From: Plasmodium coatneyi
Taxonomy: Eukaryota > Apicomplexa > Aconoidasida > Haemosporida > Plasmodiidae
Direction of reading: 5' to 3'
Assembly: GCF_001680005.1 (NCBI RefSeq)
Contig: NC_033566.1
Location: forward strand, 2,294,001-2,358,000
DNA length: 64,000 nucleotides
Positions 33,401 through 44,359 of the stretch are shown here, piece by piece (the stretch's first letter is position 1; every line of letters starts with the position of its first letter). The translations under genes and the position numbers were made by a program. The notes beneath the pieces are model-generated. The model ran no database searches and was not told the origin of the DNA. It was given only the letters and a program-made list of their open reading frames with translations.

Positions 33401-35801
33401 GCTCGCTCATTTTGTGCCACATAAAATCGTCCGTCGCCTTTTTGTTGTCAACAAAGCTGGACTTCCTCCTTATGTTGCTCCAGTCATCTTCCATTACGTT
33501 CTTCTCATTTTTGGTGTCTCTTTTTTGATTTCCCTTTGCGCTTCTGTTGGTATTAAAGGGTGTACTGCCAATACCAGTTTGGTTGTTTCCTCCGCTGGTG
33601 TGGCCGAGTGGACCCCTCATCATATCGTGGGATGCGGAAAAGTTGCCTCCCATTCCTGCTTCACCTCTCCTCATCTTCCTCCCCATATTGTTAAGCAGTC
33701 CATCGGATGTACCACTAACCCCAGTTCTATTCATTTCGTCGATGCCGTGGTTGCCTCGTCCATCCTTCATGTCACTACTGATCATGTCTGCATTTTTGAA
33801 ATTACCCGCTCCGCCAGCCTTCATATTTTGAGTCACATTTGGGTGCATCCCTCCAGCAAGGGCGGAGGCTCCTCCACTGGTACCGCTTCCACCATAACTG
33901 TACAAATTCATCTCGTGTATAGACCCCATGTTATGCATGTTTACCTTGCTGGGGTCGTTCCCCTTGTTCATAAACATATTTGTGAATTCATTTCGGCCGT
34001 CTCTTCTCTTGGCCTTCTCTTCCCCCATGCGCGGTTGTAACGGTTGTTGCGATTGTTGTTGTTGCTGCTCTGGGTTGTTCCCACCAGTGGGGACCTTCTT
34101 ATACTTTTTCATCTTCCAATCGTCAGCCGCGTTGACATTGTTGATGCCTGCCATGCCGCTACTCGCTGCGAGGAACGCTGCAGTGCTGCCCGTGGCGTTC
34201 GTACCGATCATGTTGTGCAGATCGTTGTAACCTTTTTTGGGCCCACCGCTGCTGCCAATTCCTTTATTGCCATAAAATGCAGAAGGGGGAGAGGTAAAGT
34301 TGAAGTTTTTGTTTTGTGCATTTGAATGGTTTAACAAGCCAGGGGCATTCTCCACTGATCTTTTGTTGGTGGTGTTGTCTCCCCCCACAGCTGCTGCGTT
34401 ACTACGTACTCCGTCGTGGTTGTCCTGTGCATGGCGCCCCATGGGGTTGACTCCCAAGTGGTAGCCATAACCAGCAGCAGTAGCAGCCGTAGTGGTGTTG
34501 TTAAAGTGGTTGATAAAAGCACCACTGTTGTTGTTCATTTGGCCCATGTTATTATTCATACTCATATTTTTGTAAGCAAAGGGGTGGTCGCTAAACATGT
34601 CTTCCCTCTTCATGTGCATTGGTCCCCTATCCTTGGGGTAGTTACTCCTGTTCACAGTCCTTACCGCGTCGTTATTATTCTCATTTTCGTCGTCTGAATT
34701 TTGCGAAGAAGGGGAAGTCATCTTCATATTATCTGCAAAACTTTTGCTAAACCCTTTGGAAGCACCTCTTATCTTTGGATCATTCTTCACATTTTCGTTT
34801 TGCTTGTTATTCGTTTTGGAGGACCTCCAGGAGGAAATGCCCTTATCGAACTCCCTCCACAAAGTTTTGTTCGCTCCACTGTTAATACCTAATGGGCCAC
34901 CACCTCCCATGGGGTTACTTCCCAGGGCGTTATTGCCGGCATTGTTTTGGCTGACGAAAGCGGGGTTGTTTCCATCGGTATGGAAATTCGTCTTCCTGGT
35001 GAAGCTGTTTCGGTTGGTGCTTTCCCCTAGGGCAGTTTCAAACTGGTTCTTAGAACCTCCATAGGGGTGGTTACCACTGTTGTTGCTGTTGTTGTTGTTG
35101 TTGTTGTTGTTGCCACCACTAATGTTAGGCGCGCCTGTATTCCCTCCATCGAAGAACTTGATAAACCTGTTGTTCTTTAGCAAATGGTTACCTCTCCTAT
35201 TCTGGTTGTTTAGCGGATTGTTCGAATCGGTCGAATCTGGAAAATTATTTTTGTTCAGGAAGTTATTCCCATCTCTGGTGAAAAAGTCATTTCTAATCCT
35301 TCTACTGTCATTTTCGTTGTTAAAAAACCCTGAAGGAGCGCCTGCTCTTTCTGCGAAGTTTCTGTAGTGAGGATGCTTATTGAAGACACCTCCATCCTCC
35401 TCATCCCCAATTGCGTTACTTTTGTTGTGAGCATTTTCTCCTTCTTCACCTCCCAAGTGGTTATTCTCATCGTCCCCTTTTCTTACGTCGTTCAGTAACT
35501 CGGGGAACTTAAACTGGTTGCTGCATAGGGGGACGTCATGGTCCTCCCCCAATCCCTTCTCATTCAGGATCAGTTCAACGTAGGCGTATAGGAATTCATT
35601 CTTCGTGTAAACAATTTTGTTTTCATCACATTGGAAGTCTTCTGGAGTGAGTGTCTTCTCTCCAATTGGGACGTTTTCTCCTCCATTGGGGGCATTTTCC
35701 CCACTTGGTGCGTTTTCCTCATTTTGCCCCTTCTTTTCATTTGTGTGTTCTTCCTGTGCAGCGCTCTGCACGGCCTCCTCGGCCACGTTGCTTTCCTCCA
35801 T
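27490..35801 (-). CDS. Giant GYF-domain protein, probable translation regulator
   Basis: Exons 35801-28025, 27879-27829 and 27698-27490 join in phase 1 and 1; the product is 2,678 aa. The GYF domain lies at about residues 1757-1820 (WQYKDPAGNVQGPFSSELMF, then YWWSLKYFP and a proline-rich end); GYF domains bind proline-rich ligands. The last two exons add a compact helical end (LPLDDSLLNFLKNFKKAEEI, then EDKKKLTQFAKEFI) like the C-terminus of GIGYF/Smy2-type proteins. Those proteins repress translation by bridging mRNA cap-binding and decay factors; function here is inferred. The remainder is Asn/Gly/Ser-rich and disordered, with tandem repeats (NGQQ near 33020-33080; Lys/Asp near 28970-29040) and a telomere-like stretch at 32850-32890. 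If exon 1 is read past its donor, a false stop follows, which hides the true C-terminus. The open frame continues upstream of ATG 35801 but without another ATG. Confidence 0.85.
32850..32890. repeat. Telomere-like repeat inside the GYF coding sequence
   Basis: Plus strand reads several GGGTTA, GGGTTAA and GGGTA units in a row; the Plasmodium telomere unit is GGGTTYA. On the coding strand it encodes an Asn-Pro-Thr/Asn-Leu repeat. Confidence 0.8.
33020..33080 (-). repeat. 12-bp tandem repeat coding NGQQ
   Basis: Four to five 12-bp units, nearly identical, encoding Asn-Gly-Gln-Gln in the disordered part of the GYF protein. Frame-neutral. Confidence 0.85.
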
Positions 35802-37338
35802 GGGGATGGGGTTGAAGCAATGTGTCAAGTTGTGCCTGCGCAAGGTGTTCTGGAAGGGACACTTTGCCTGTCTGTTTGCCCGTTTCTCGTCTCAGGGCCT
35901 CAGTTGGGCATTCCCCCCTTGTAACTAAATATGCTCTTGCGGGAGAAATGTCGTTCGGCCTCGTAGAATGAAACAGGGCACATGAACACAGAGCACGCTC
36001 GTTTTAAACGTTTGGTATAAAACAGGGGTGCTCCTTATCACAACTGAATTCGCAAGATTGGTGCGTGTAATGATTCAGATGGAAGCACAACAGGGAGAAT
36101 TGCGGAGGAAATAAAATAAAAAATAAAAAAATTAAGCACCGCTAGAAGGGAGAAAGAAACGACGTACGACAAGGGGGTAAACGTACTTACACATGGATGC
36201 AAACAATTTTATGGAAGTCTTCGGGAGGATGCCACATACTCACGTATACACATGTGCACAAAGTACGGCCACGTATCTGCGTAACGTATGAAAAAATTTG
36301 CGCCTCCTCAACACTCATTAATTGCCCACGATTTTTTCTTCAATGTCAGAGGGGGACTGACTGCTTCCTTTTTTGGTTTCCCCTTTTCAGCCAGTGTTCG
36401 CTATGCGTTGCTCTTTTTCCTTTCGCGCATATCCCTTTTTACGATTACACGGAGGCAAAGTTCGTATGTAGGTCGTTATGTTGTTTTGTAACTACTGCAA
36501 ACGAGCACCGCCTGCAATGTTTTCGCAAATTGGGCGGCAAATTGGATGACAAATTGGAAGGCGATAGGCTGGGTGGCTAGCTAGCATGGGTTGGCCTGCT
36601 GGTTGGCCAGGTTGCTTTCTTCACCCTATTGTTTTTAACGTTTGACTGTGTTGCGTGTTTCCGCGTTTTGATGTTTTGTCGGTTTTCGCGGTTCACGTGG
36701 TTCGCTTTTTGAAATGCTTTAATTCTGCTCGATCAGCATTGTTCGCTTCGCTTCGTCGTTTTGGTTCGCCGCTTCCTTTGCTAATTTTTGTTTTCCCCAA
36801 TAAGAGCTGGCAAGGTAAACATCTTATTTCATCACGTAAAAAGGGAAAAAAAAAAAAATTCCAGCGGGGAGGGGAAAAAAGGCGTGCTACACTGCTGTGC
36901 TAGCGCAGTTGGCGTGGAAGTGGGATGGCGCGGGGTACGTGGAGATGAAAAAAAGTATTCGCGCAAATTGTGCGGCGTGAAAACATAAGTTGGAAAGTTA
37001 ACATAACTTTGGCACTTATGCGGGTAAGCATAGGATGTCAAGCATGCCAAACATAGCACAAATGCGTTCACGTACTTGCATGTACTGACTGTTTCAGCAT
37101 GCGGTACCACACAAATGGCGTTTTTTTTTTTTTTTTTTCTGCGTTTAAATTAGTACTACAAAAAATGTTGCTATTCGAAATGGCCCATAAGAAGGCTTTC
37201 AAAAGATGCTAGGCAAAAAAGTCACTTAAAAGTGAAAGTCGCATGTACTACATATAAAAGTACGGGATATATATTTCCTTTATAAAAATGAGTAAAAAAG
37301 GAAAAATTATTTATTTTCATTTTTCACGCGTGAATGCG

Positions 37339-37372
<34 letters not shown>

Positions 37373-39309
37373 CAGTGCGAGCACGTAACTTACATTGTAT
37401 TATATATTATATAAGTTTACAAACAATACGTGTAGTGCCAAAAGGTACGAAGCATTGGGGAAGGGTATGTCAAGCTCTCGCTATGAATTTTTTACATGTG
37501 CTTTTTTTAATATATACGACGTATGCATTTCCGTACGTACATGCGGGGGAAACCTTTGCAAGGGACGCGTGACTTCGAGAAGAAGCAGAAAGGGGGGTAA
37601 AAATAACGCGTATACTCTCATCATTTATGCGCCTCTTTGGGTAACAACAACAATTGCGGCGATACGGATACTTACATATATTATTATAGGTACATATATT
37701 ATATGCAGGAGTAAGGTTCTGCTACTAAAATTGGCAAGGTCCGCCGCCAACGTGTGGCATTGTAAAGGTTAAAACCGAATATAGCAGCATAGGCATATAT
37801 AACGCAATGAAAAGGGATCAATGTTTTACAAGGCTGCTGTTAATGAGTTAAATACATGCATATAATATTTTATGAAAAATATGCGGTGCTTACAGTTTTC
37901 AGGCCTCTCTCCTCCGGGTGCAGGAGGCTTCGGGCGCTCCACGGTAGGCGCTCCGTAGAGGGTGCTCTTCCACCTTCGAATAGGGGGTTTCTTCCTTCAC
38001 CGCGTGCATGGCGCAGGATGAAGGGGAAAAACGGTTGGATTGCCCCGACTGCTGCAGATGTGGACCCCCGGTGCTGTACCCTCTCCCGCGGATATGCACT
38101 TTTAAAAAGGAAGCGCGCATCGACATTCACGCAGCAATTTAACCCCGTTTTGGCGAAGGCACAGTTCAAAAGAAAAAAAAAAAAACGGAGTCGGTGACGT
38201 GACGAAACATGGGGGTATAATACATGTTCTATGTTATATGTTTGCCTCTAAAGTAAGAATATGAGGTAAGAAAAAATTATATAATCGCCCCTGTTGACTC
38301 TCCTTCATTTCGCGGGGCGATGTCGATTTTGCCGTGTCGGGGCAAGAATGACTCCAGGGGACGATCATATTATTGAACTATTCACACGAAGAGAAAAAAA
38401 AAAAAAAAAAAAAATCCCAAGTGAGCACCTCCTGTCAGCCGAAAATATGTAAAAAATATGGTCAAACTGTTTGCACCTTCCAAAGTGATGACAGTGCTAC
38501 GGGGGTGGCTGTGATGTCGATACTAAAGTAGGGTGAGAAGGGGGGCGTATCCTTGCAGGGGGTTACATCCATAGGTGCGGGTGCTGTTTCCACACATTCC
38601 AGTAAAGAAAATAAACGAACACGTACAAACATATGGATGTTCCATAGGGATCATCCAGGTAGGTATAGCCATGTTAACGCTTTAATCCTGTTGTAGAAGT
38701 TTCAGAACTTTCACTTCCCCACTAAGGGGATTATTTCTGATGTGAACGCACGAGTTAAGCGGCGTATTGCACTTTGTCCGTTTTCTTCGCATAAATACTC
38801 AGCACTTGAATATATCTATGCGTTTGTACAAGCACATGGTGTTAAGAGAATATTCTTCTCTCCCCCGTGGGTTCATCGTGCTGACCTGTAATGGTGACCC
38901 TTTTTTTGAAGCTAGGCAGGAGGACCATGTGGAAAAGGCACCACCAGCGGTTCCTTCATATATGAACATGAGATTCTATTTGCGGTGCATGAGTAAAGGT
39001 ACATACATATGGATGGTATATGCATCCCCTACCCGCTTGGGCGATAAGTCGATTGGCATTTTATGCTTGCCTTCCGTATATTAGTAGCATAGGAATGGGT
39101 GTAGGTAGAGCTTTGCTGACGTGGATGCTTAACTGATACGGGTAATCCCAACTTTGCAAATTCGTTGTGGCAAGTCTCAATTCTAATTACCTTCAATGGG
39201 AAGAAGCTGCGTAATCTGCACTTCTATGCGAACCCGCTTTGAGTTCGTCCCCACACGCAAACATGCGGTGTGAAGTTAACATGCTGGTTGAGATGAAACC
39301 GCATGTGTA

Positions 39310-39345
<36 letters not shown>

Positions 39346-39656
39346 ACACAATATACTGAATGCACCACTTCAGTGGACATTTTTTTTTTTTCTTTTGAGA
39401 GCGGTAAACATTGCGTATGCATTTAACTCTCCTCAGGGGGAACAAAATTTGGGAAAATTGGCACTGCACTGGCAGGCGTCCTCTTGTGAGGGCTAACCTA
39501 ACAGCCCTTTATTGAAGGAGCGAAAACTCTCCCAAACACTTTAAATGGTGAAGTGTTCATTTGTGCTGCCTTTACACCTGCTGAAGAAATGTGCTTGAAA
39601 AGAATACCTCACAATGGGTGCACAATCCTTGTGCTTAATACGACGCTTTGTTGTTT
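35802..39656. other. 3.9-kb gene-free gap upstream of the GYF gene
   Basis: No protein-like frame and no recognised RNA gene. Homopolymers include about 29 T at 37339-37367 and 32 A at 39311-39342. The part next to 35801 is presumably the GYF promoter and 5' UTR; the part next to 39657 is the 3' UTR of the secreted-protein gene. Confidence 0.55.
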
Positions 39657-40652
39657 TTAATTTTTCGGGTTCACGTCCAAGCGGGCCATTAATGAGTCCA
39701 CGGATTTAAAGCGCTTCTCTGCAATGGGTAGAGGAATGAAGCGAAAAGGGGAAAAAAATAAGAAAAAAAAGAAGAAAAGAAGAGAAAGAACAATAACTAA
39801 ATGTAACAAGCACATTGTGGTAAGGGAGGATGAAAAAGGAACCACCCAACGTTTTAGTAGACGCGATTATGGCCCCTCTAGTTGCTTTGCCCATACCTAT
39901 GGTCGAGTACAGCTGCAGAAGGTTGGCTTTTAAAAATCGATACTCCCGGAGTTTTTCCTCGACTGCAAAGTTGAGTGGCCATTTGGGAAGGGATAAAAAT
40001 GGTGAGGAAGATGCTCGGTTTACCTAAATGCAGTGTTCTTTTCTTTTTTCTTTTGAAAGGTGCCCAGACTTACCGTGTCTTTTTTTATTTTCCAAGCTTA
40101 GACCGTTGATGAGGACCCGTTCGTTTCTTATTTTGGCTTCGACTTGCGTGCTGAGCGGTGTGCAGAAGGAGGTGCGTTGGCTATGCATTTGCACTGCATT
40201 TCCGTTGTGTTGTCGGCGTGGGGTCCGCCTGGCGCAGGGTGGCAGTCACGCGAGACCTACCGCTGAGCCCTCCTCGCGCTACGCATGGAAAGGTAGTATT
40301 TCGACAAAGGCGTGTTGAGGCCCTGTAGGAAGTCCAAATGCCCCCTCAAGAAGAGATCCTTCAGTAATTGCCTTTTTTTCTCATCGTTGTCGTTCGCAAA
40401 AAGGTAAAGAGGCAGGTTCACGTTTTTCTCGTTTAAAGCGTTATATATTTTTCTAATTTGCTTGGCTTTTTTTTTTAAGGAGTTTATTAGTTGCGTCTTT
40501 TGAGCATGTTCACTGGTATCGTTGGGGTTGGCATGTAGAGGGGAGGTGGGTCCCTTGAGGACTTCGCATGAGCAAAGTGGGATACACAAGTGGTGAAAAA
40601 GAGCGAGGAGCAGCAGTAGTGGGGGAAAAAACAACCTCTGGCAAGAAGCCAT
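39657..40652 (-). CDS. Small secreted coiled-coil protein, four exons
   Basis: I do not recognise the family. Exons 40652-40261, 40150-40074, 39962-39897 and 39718-39657 join in phase (2, 1, 1), each across GT-AG introns, to give 198 aa. The N-terminus is a clear signal peptide: MASCQRLFFPP, then a core of leucines and LALFHHLCIPLCSC. The rest is highly charged and helical with a likely coiled coil (KKKAKQIRKIYNAL, and EEKLREYRFLKANLLQLY near the end). Only two cysteines follow the signal, so it is not a cysteine-rich surface antigen. The frame is open above the ATG but without a better start. There is no PEXEL-like motif close to the signal that I would trust. Secretory-pathway location is well supported; function is unknown. 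Confidence 0.75.
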
Positions 40653-41136
40653 TTTTATATTATGGGCACTTATGATTGGTCGAAAAGGGAAGTAGCGTGT
40701 AGGTGGGTTTATTCCTTTGTGAAGTGGTAAGACAAAATGGGGAAACAATTGAAGGGCCGTTTTTCCTAACTGTTGCTTTTATCTATTCATCGTATGCTGA
40801 AAAAACGATCGGAAGTTTTTTTTTTTTTTTTTTTTTTTTCCCGCGTTGTGGAGGACAGGGCGCACACATGTTTGCGCGTGATTGTGAGTATTTCTGTTTT
40901 CCCCTGAATGGGTGGAGTTTTTACAGGACAATTATTTTTGGCATATGCTGCGGCAGTTTTTCTTCCCCCTTGGCTGATCAAATGGGGGAATTGAAAAAAA
41001 AAGCAAAAAAAAAAAGAAAACACAAAAAATGGGAAGGTAACAACATGGACGGGCTGCCAGACGAACTCCCCCGCGGTTCACTGTACATCCATTTTTGCTC
41101 CTTCAAACTGTCCCACGTGTGACGGCGTGGGGGCAC
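40653..41136. other. Tandem intergenic region
   Basis: About 0.48 kb between the secreted-protein gene and the TRAPPC13-like gene (both minus), with a poly-T run near 40820-40840. Nothing else seen. Confidence 0.5.
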
Positions 41137-43137
41137 TTATTCCGTGACGAGGATAGATCCCAATTCGACATAATACGCAGTGTCGGTGACCCGATTGATA
41201 ATCTTAACGAAGGGGACATTGTGCACGCCGAACATAATGGCTAGCATGCGGACGCTGATCGACTTGCGCTGAAATGGTTTTATAACCCCCACGTGGATTA
41301 GCGAGTTAAAGGAAATGAGCGAATTGTGGACGTCGTTGTTTAGGGCACCACTCTCGTCTTTCATCTCCATGAGAAGGTCTATCTCCTCGTGGTGGGGGTT
41401 ATAAAATGAGAAGACGGCCATAAGGACGGAGGAAGAATTTATTTCCTTTACGAAGGAAACTTCAAGGGTAAAGGTGTGCGCTTTTGGCATCTCCACCTCC
41501 ATACAATACTGGGACCATATAAAGTTATCTGGAGTTTCGTCTATGCTCCATTTTATGGACAGGGTGATGATGCTCTTGTCGCTTTGAAAGTGGAAGGACA
41601 AACGTTTATGCTTGTCATCCAATGGAACGGGTGAAATTGGATTCCTATTTTTTAATCTCTTCGTCACGTCTACAAGTTGGCTTGCCCGCTGGTGTGCGTC
41701 ACTGCTGCGGCGTCTGCTCATCTGGTGAGATATTCCTCCCTCTGTGGTGAGGAAGAAGGGGTTATACAGTGAAGCACCTGCATCGATACCGTGGAAAGTG
41801 TTCTGTAGGGCAGTGCTCACATCAGCAGTGTGCACAGAGCTACGCAGGGAGCTCCTCACCCTCTCCCTCTCCCTCTCTTGGGTACTTTTCTTCGAGAGGA
41901 CCTGCACGAAATTTACAATCGGAAGGTAAAGACTGTAGGTCTCCTCCGGGAGGAGAGAAAACGGAAAGTTGTCACTACTGTCCATGTTCACGGATCTAGA
42001 AAACAGTTCATGGATTTGCACTCTATTTTGTTTCGTCACATTTTCAATTTCCAGGTAGAGATAAGGTTCCATTATTTTACACTTTATGTTAAGCGGCTTG
42101 GTGACGATAATTTGTTTCGTTAAAATAATTTTTTTGAAGTCTCTGTTTGCGTAGTTTGCGCTGTGCACGTGTTCCTCCAGTTTGTTGATTCCTTTGCAAA
42201 TGCTGTGCATGTTGACGTTTGGCGGGAAGCTTCGGACGTCCTCTCCGTTGTGCGGAAAGGGGTTGCCCTCCCGTTGGTCATCATCGGAGTCGTCATCATC
42301 CTCATCATCTTCACCAACGTGACCATCCCGGCCATTCTTTCCTTTTTTCCTTTTCTTTGCCCCTTCGAGGGCCATCCCAGACGTAAATGTCGACGACCAC
42401 TGCACATTGCTCAGCAGCAGCGACGGATAGTTGAAAATATTTCTCAAGTCATTCACATGTTTATCGTTCAGGAAGGAGTTCCCACTTTTCCCTTTTTCCA
42501 CCTTAGGGCTTTCATACAGCTGGACCTTTACCTGTAGTTGTTTATTGAGGTACCTCTGCGCAATGGTCAGTGGTAGCTCCAGAAAATAAATGACCCCTTC
42601 TACTTGGTACTGTTCCGTTGCAAGGAGGGCCTCTTCAATGTTGTCGAGGGTTTGTTTGTGGTTATCTAGTGGGAAGAAAATTTTGTCTTCGTCTACCCCA
42701 TCTGTGGGATCCTTCCCGTTGTGAGGTGAACATCTTCTCCTGCCTAACACCCACCTGTGCACTTTTCTTTGTTCACTAGCGAAATAATTTTCCTCCTGCA
42801 AATGCAGTTTATGTGCCAGTGCGGATACTTCCACCCCATTGTCACTTACTAGTACTATATCCACATAGACATGATAGTTTGCATTCTGCTTTAACCAGTT
42901 TTTCGTGTTCTCCTTGGAATGTAATTTATTAACATGCTTGATGGTGACCCCTACGTAGAGGAGTTCGCCCAGAAGTTCTTCCGCTATGGCGTTTGCATCG
43001 TCTGTGTATGGGTTGTTAGCATGGCTTCCCTGGTGTGTCTCCTCGCAGCAGAATTGTAAAGCCTCCTCGGTGCTTTTGTGCCGGTTGCTATTCGTCAGCA
43101 CAAGTTTGATTGGTGTTTCGCTGGTTGGCAGCGTCAT
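41137..43137 (-). CDS. TRAPPC13-like trafficking protein (tentative)
   Basis: Single-exon 666-aa protein with alternating beta segments, no membrane span and no signal. The layout suggests TRAPPC13, a beta-sandwich subunit of the TRAPP tethering complex at the Golgi or in autophagy. Near residue 60 is an LLGELLYVGVTI segment (compare the family's early FLGE-type strand). In the middle is a KPLNIKCKIMEPYLYLEIEN segment (family: KPLDVKTK followed by a LEAQIQN-type strand). The end is a last sandwich closing with FVKIINRVTDTAYYVELGSI. Inserted low-complexity acidic stretches (EDDEDDDDSDDD at about residue 285) are typical of Plasmodium. Alternative: another immunoglobulin-like TRAPPII or coat subunit. 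The similarity is judged by eye and needs a profile search. Confidence 0.55.
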   Translation of the reverse strand: MTLPTSETPIKLVLTNSNRHKSTEEALQFCCEETHQGSHANNPYTDDANAIAEELLGELLYVGVTIKHVNKLHSKENTKNWLKQNANYHVYVDIVLVSDNGVEVSALAHKLHLQEENYFASEQRKVHRWVLGRRRCSPHNGKDPTDGVDEDKIFFPLDNHKQTLDNIEEALLATEQYQVEGVIYFLELPLTIAQRYLNKQLQVKVQLYESPKVEKGKSGNSFLNDKHVNDLRNIFNYPSLLLSNVQWSSTFTSGMALEGAKKRKKGKNGRDGHVGEDDEDDDDSDDDQREGNPFPHNGEDVRSFPPNVNMHSICKGINKLEEHVHSANYANRDFKKIILTKQIIVTKPLNIKCKIMEPYLYLEIENVTKQNRVQIHELFSRSVNMDSSDNFPFSLLPEETYSLYLPIVNFVQVLSKKSTQERERERVRSSLRSSVHTADVSTALQNTFHGIDAGASLYNPFFLTTEGGISHQMSRRRSSDAHQRASQLVDVTKRLKNRNPISPVPLDDKHKRLSFHFQSDKSIITLSIKWSIDETPDNFIWSQYCMEVEMPKAHTFTLEVSFVKEINSSSVLMAVFSFYNPHHEEIDLLMEMKDESGALNNDVHNSLISFNSLIHVGVIKPFQRKSISVRMLAIMFGVHNVPFVKIINRVTDTAYYVELGSILVTE

Positions 43138-43593
43138 GCAGCCCGCGACCTTCCGGTCTATCCCTTTTGCTGTTTCTGTTCGTGCGTTACCAGCTGCGCC
43201 GAAGCGGGCTTAACAATTTCCTCAGTGCATTTCGTTAATGTGCTTCCTTATTACAGTTCATACTATACTTCACCGTTTTTTTTTAAATGTGTTAACCATA
43301 CGAAGATTTTTCCTTTTTTAGGAGGATGTACGCGTTGGAAGAACGTAATTTAAAAAAAGTAACGAATGAAAAGAAAAGAAAAAAAAAAACGGTACACATG
43401 CATGCGAGCAGTTATGAACTTTTGGTAGGATTCAAACTTGCGATTCGGTTGGCGCGCTTTAATTTAACCACCAGGGCGACATACATGTGAGGTTGCTCGA
43501 ACTGGAAAAAATAAAAAATCATCACAAAGAAAAGCAAATGAGCGATAAATAAATGGCGCCAAAAATGTGTAACGTACGGACCATGTGCGCGAT
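43138..43593. other. Tandem intergenic region
   Basis: About 0.46 kb between two minus-strand genes. An open frame on the minus strand across 43412-43690 is not taken as a gene because it overlaps the last mL41 exon in another frame. Confidence 0.5.
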
Positions 43594-44359
43594 TCAGTTG
43601 AGGATTTTTCGCCGGGGACCCAACTGCTTCTTCATGACGATGAGGGGCGTTTTCTGCGAGACATATGGTTTTAACTAAAAGGGTTCCCAAAAAAAGAAAA
43701 GAGAAAATTATTTCGTTTATTTTTTACTTTAAAGGGGAGGTTAAACGGAGGTGGTAACACCCAATGTAGAGGATTTCAAAGGGAAAAGCTACTCATCCGA
43801 GGGAGCGAATTATGCTGGGCACGATAGAAAAATGCATCGGTGTGACACGTCTCTCCATATGTGTGTTTCATATCACTGCACTGCAAAAGCAGTCTTTACT
43901 CATGTGTTGCGAAAACAGGTTAACGTTTGGCCGAAATGTGCGCAGAGGTACAAATCAGCTTTTTTTTTTTCTCTCCTTCCAGTTCTCGTTCTTACGTTGC
44001 AATCGCTCAGGTCTGGGACGCGAAAATTGGGCACCAGCATTTTGTTAATAATGAAGAACCCTAAAAAAGGAAAACAACATAAAAAAAAAAGGTGTGCACA
44101 TGGGATGTAGCACAGCTGGCTGGCATCGCGGTTGCCCTATATCATGTTATGCCTCTCTCTTTGCGCAGCAGCACATCGAGGGAACAGCGAGTGAAATGCT
44201 CCACCCCTGGCTCAGCAGTGTACCCTTTTTGGTGTGCCTTCCCAGTCCGATAGCCCCGAATCCTTTTTTGAACCCAACAGGAGCGTACTTTGCGATGAGT
44301 GGCCCCTTCCCTTTACTTGGCCCCATTTTGGCCAACTTGAAAACGTCCAGTTTGATCAT
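43594..44359 (-). CDS. MRPL41: Mitochondrial ribosomal protein mL41, three exons
   Basis: Exons 44359-44224, 44060-43996 and 43674-43594 join in phase (1, then 0) to give only 93 aa. The signature is clear: GLGRHTKKGFF in exons 1-2 matches the GIGRHTKFGG motif of yeast mL41 (MRPL27). VPNFRVPDLSDCNLKPYVS across exons 2-3 matches the V-x-P-D-L/M-x-x-x-x-L-K-P-Y-V motif. mL41 is a mitochondria-specific large-subunit protein. The N-terminal part (SKGKGPLIAKYAPVGFKKGF) is basic, as expected for rRNA contact and import. Each exon alone is too short to be noticed, and the middle one is 65 bp. Upstream on the plus strand lies the long gap leading to SIP2, so the two genes are divergent. Confidence 0.88.

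Noticed and set aside
43425..43500. tRNA-like TTCAAACTTGCGATTC on the plus strand
   Set aside because: The T-arm stem does not pair (GCAAG against CCTAC) and there is no acceptor stem.
43412..43690. 92-aa minus-strand frame with a hydrophobic segment
   Set aside because: Overlaps the last mL41 exon in another frame; the hydrophobic part is T-rich intergenic sequence. A downstream acceptor-like TTTTTTCCAG made it tempting.
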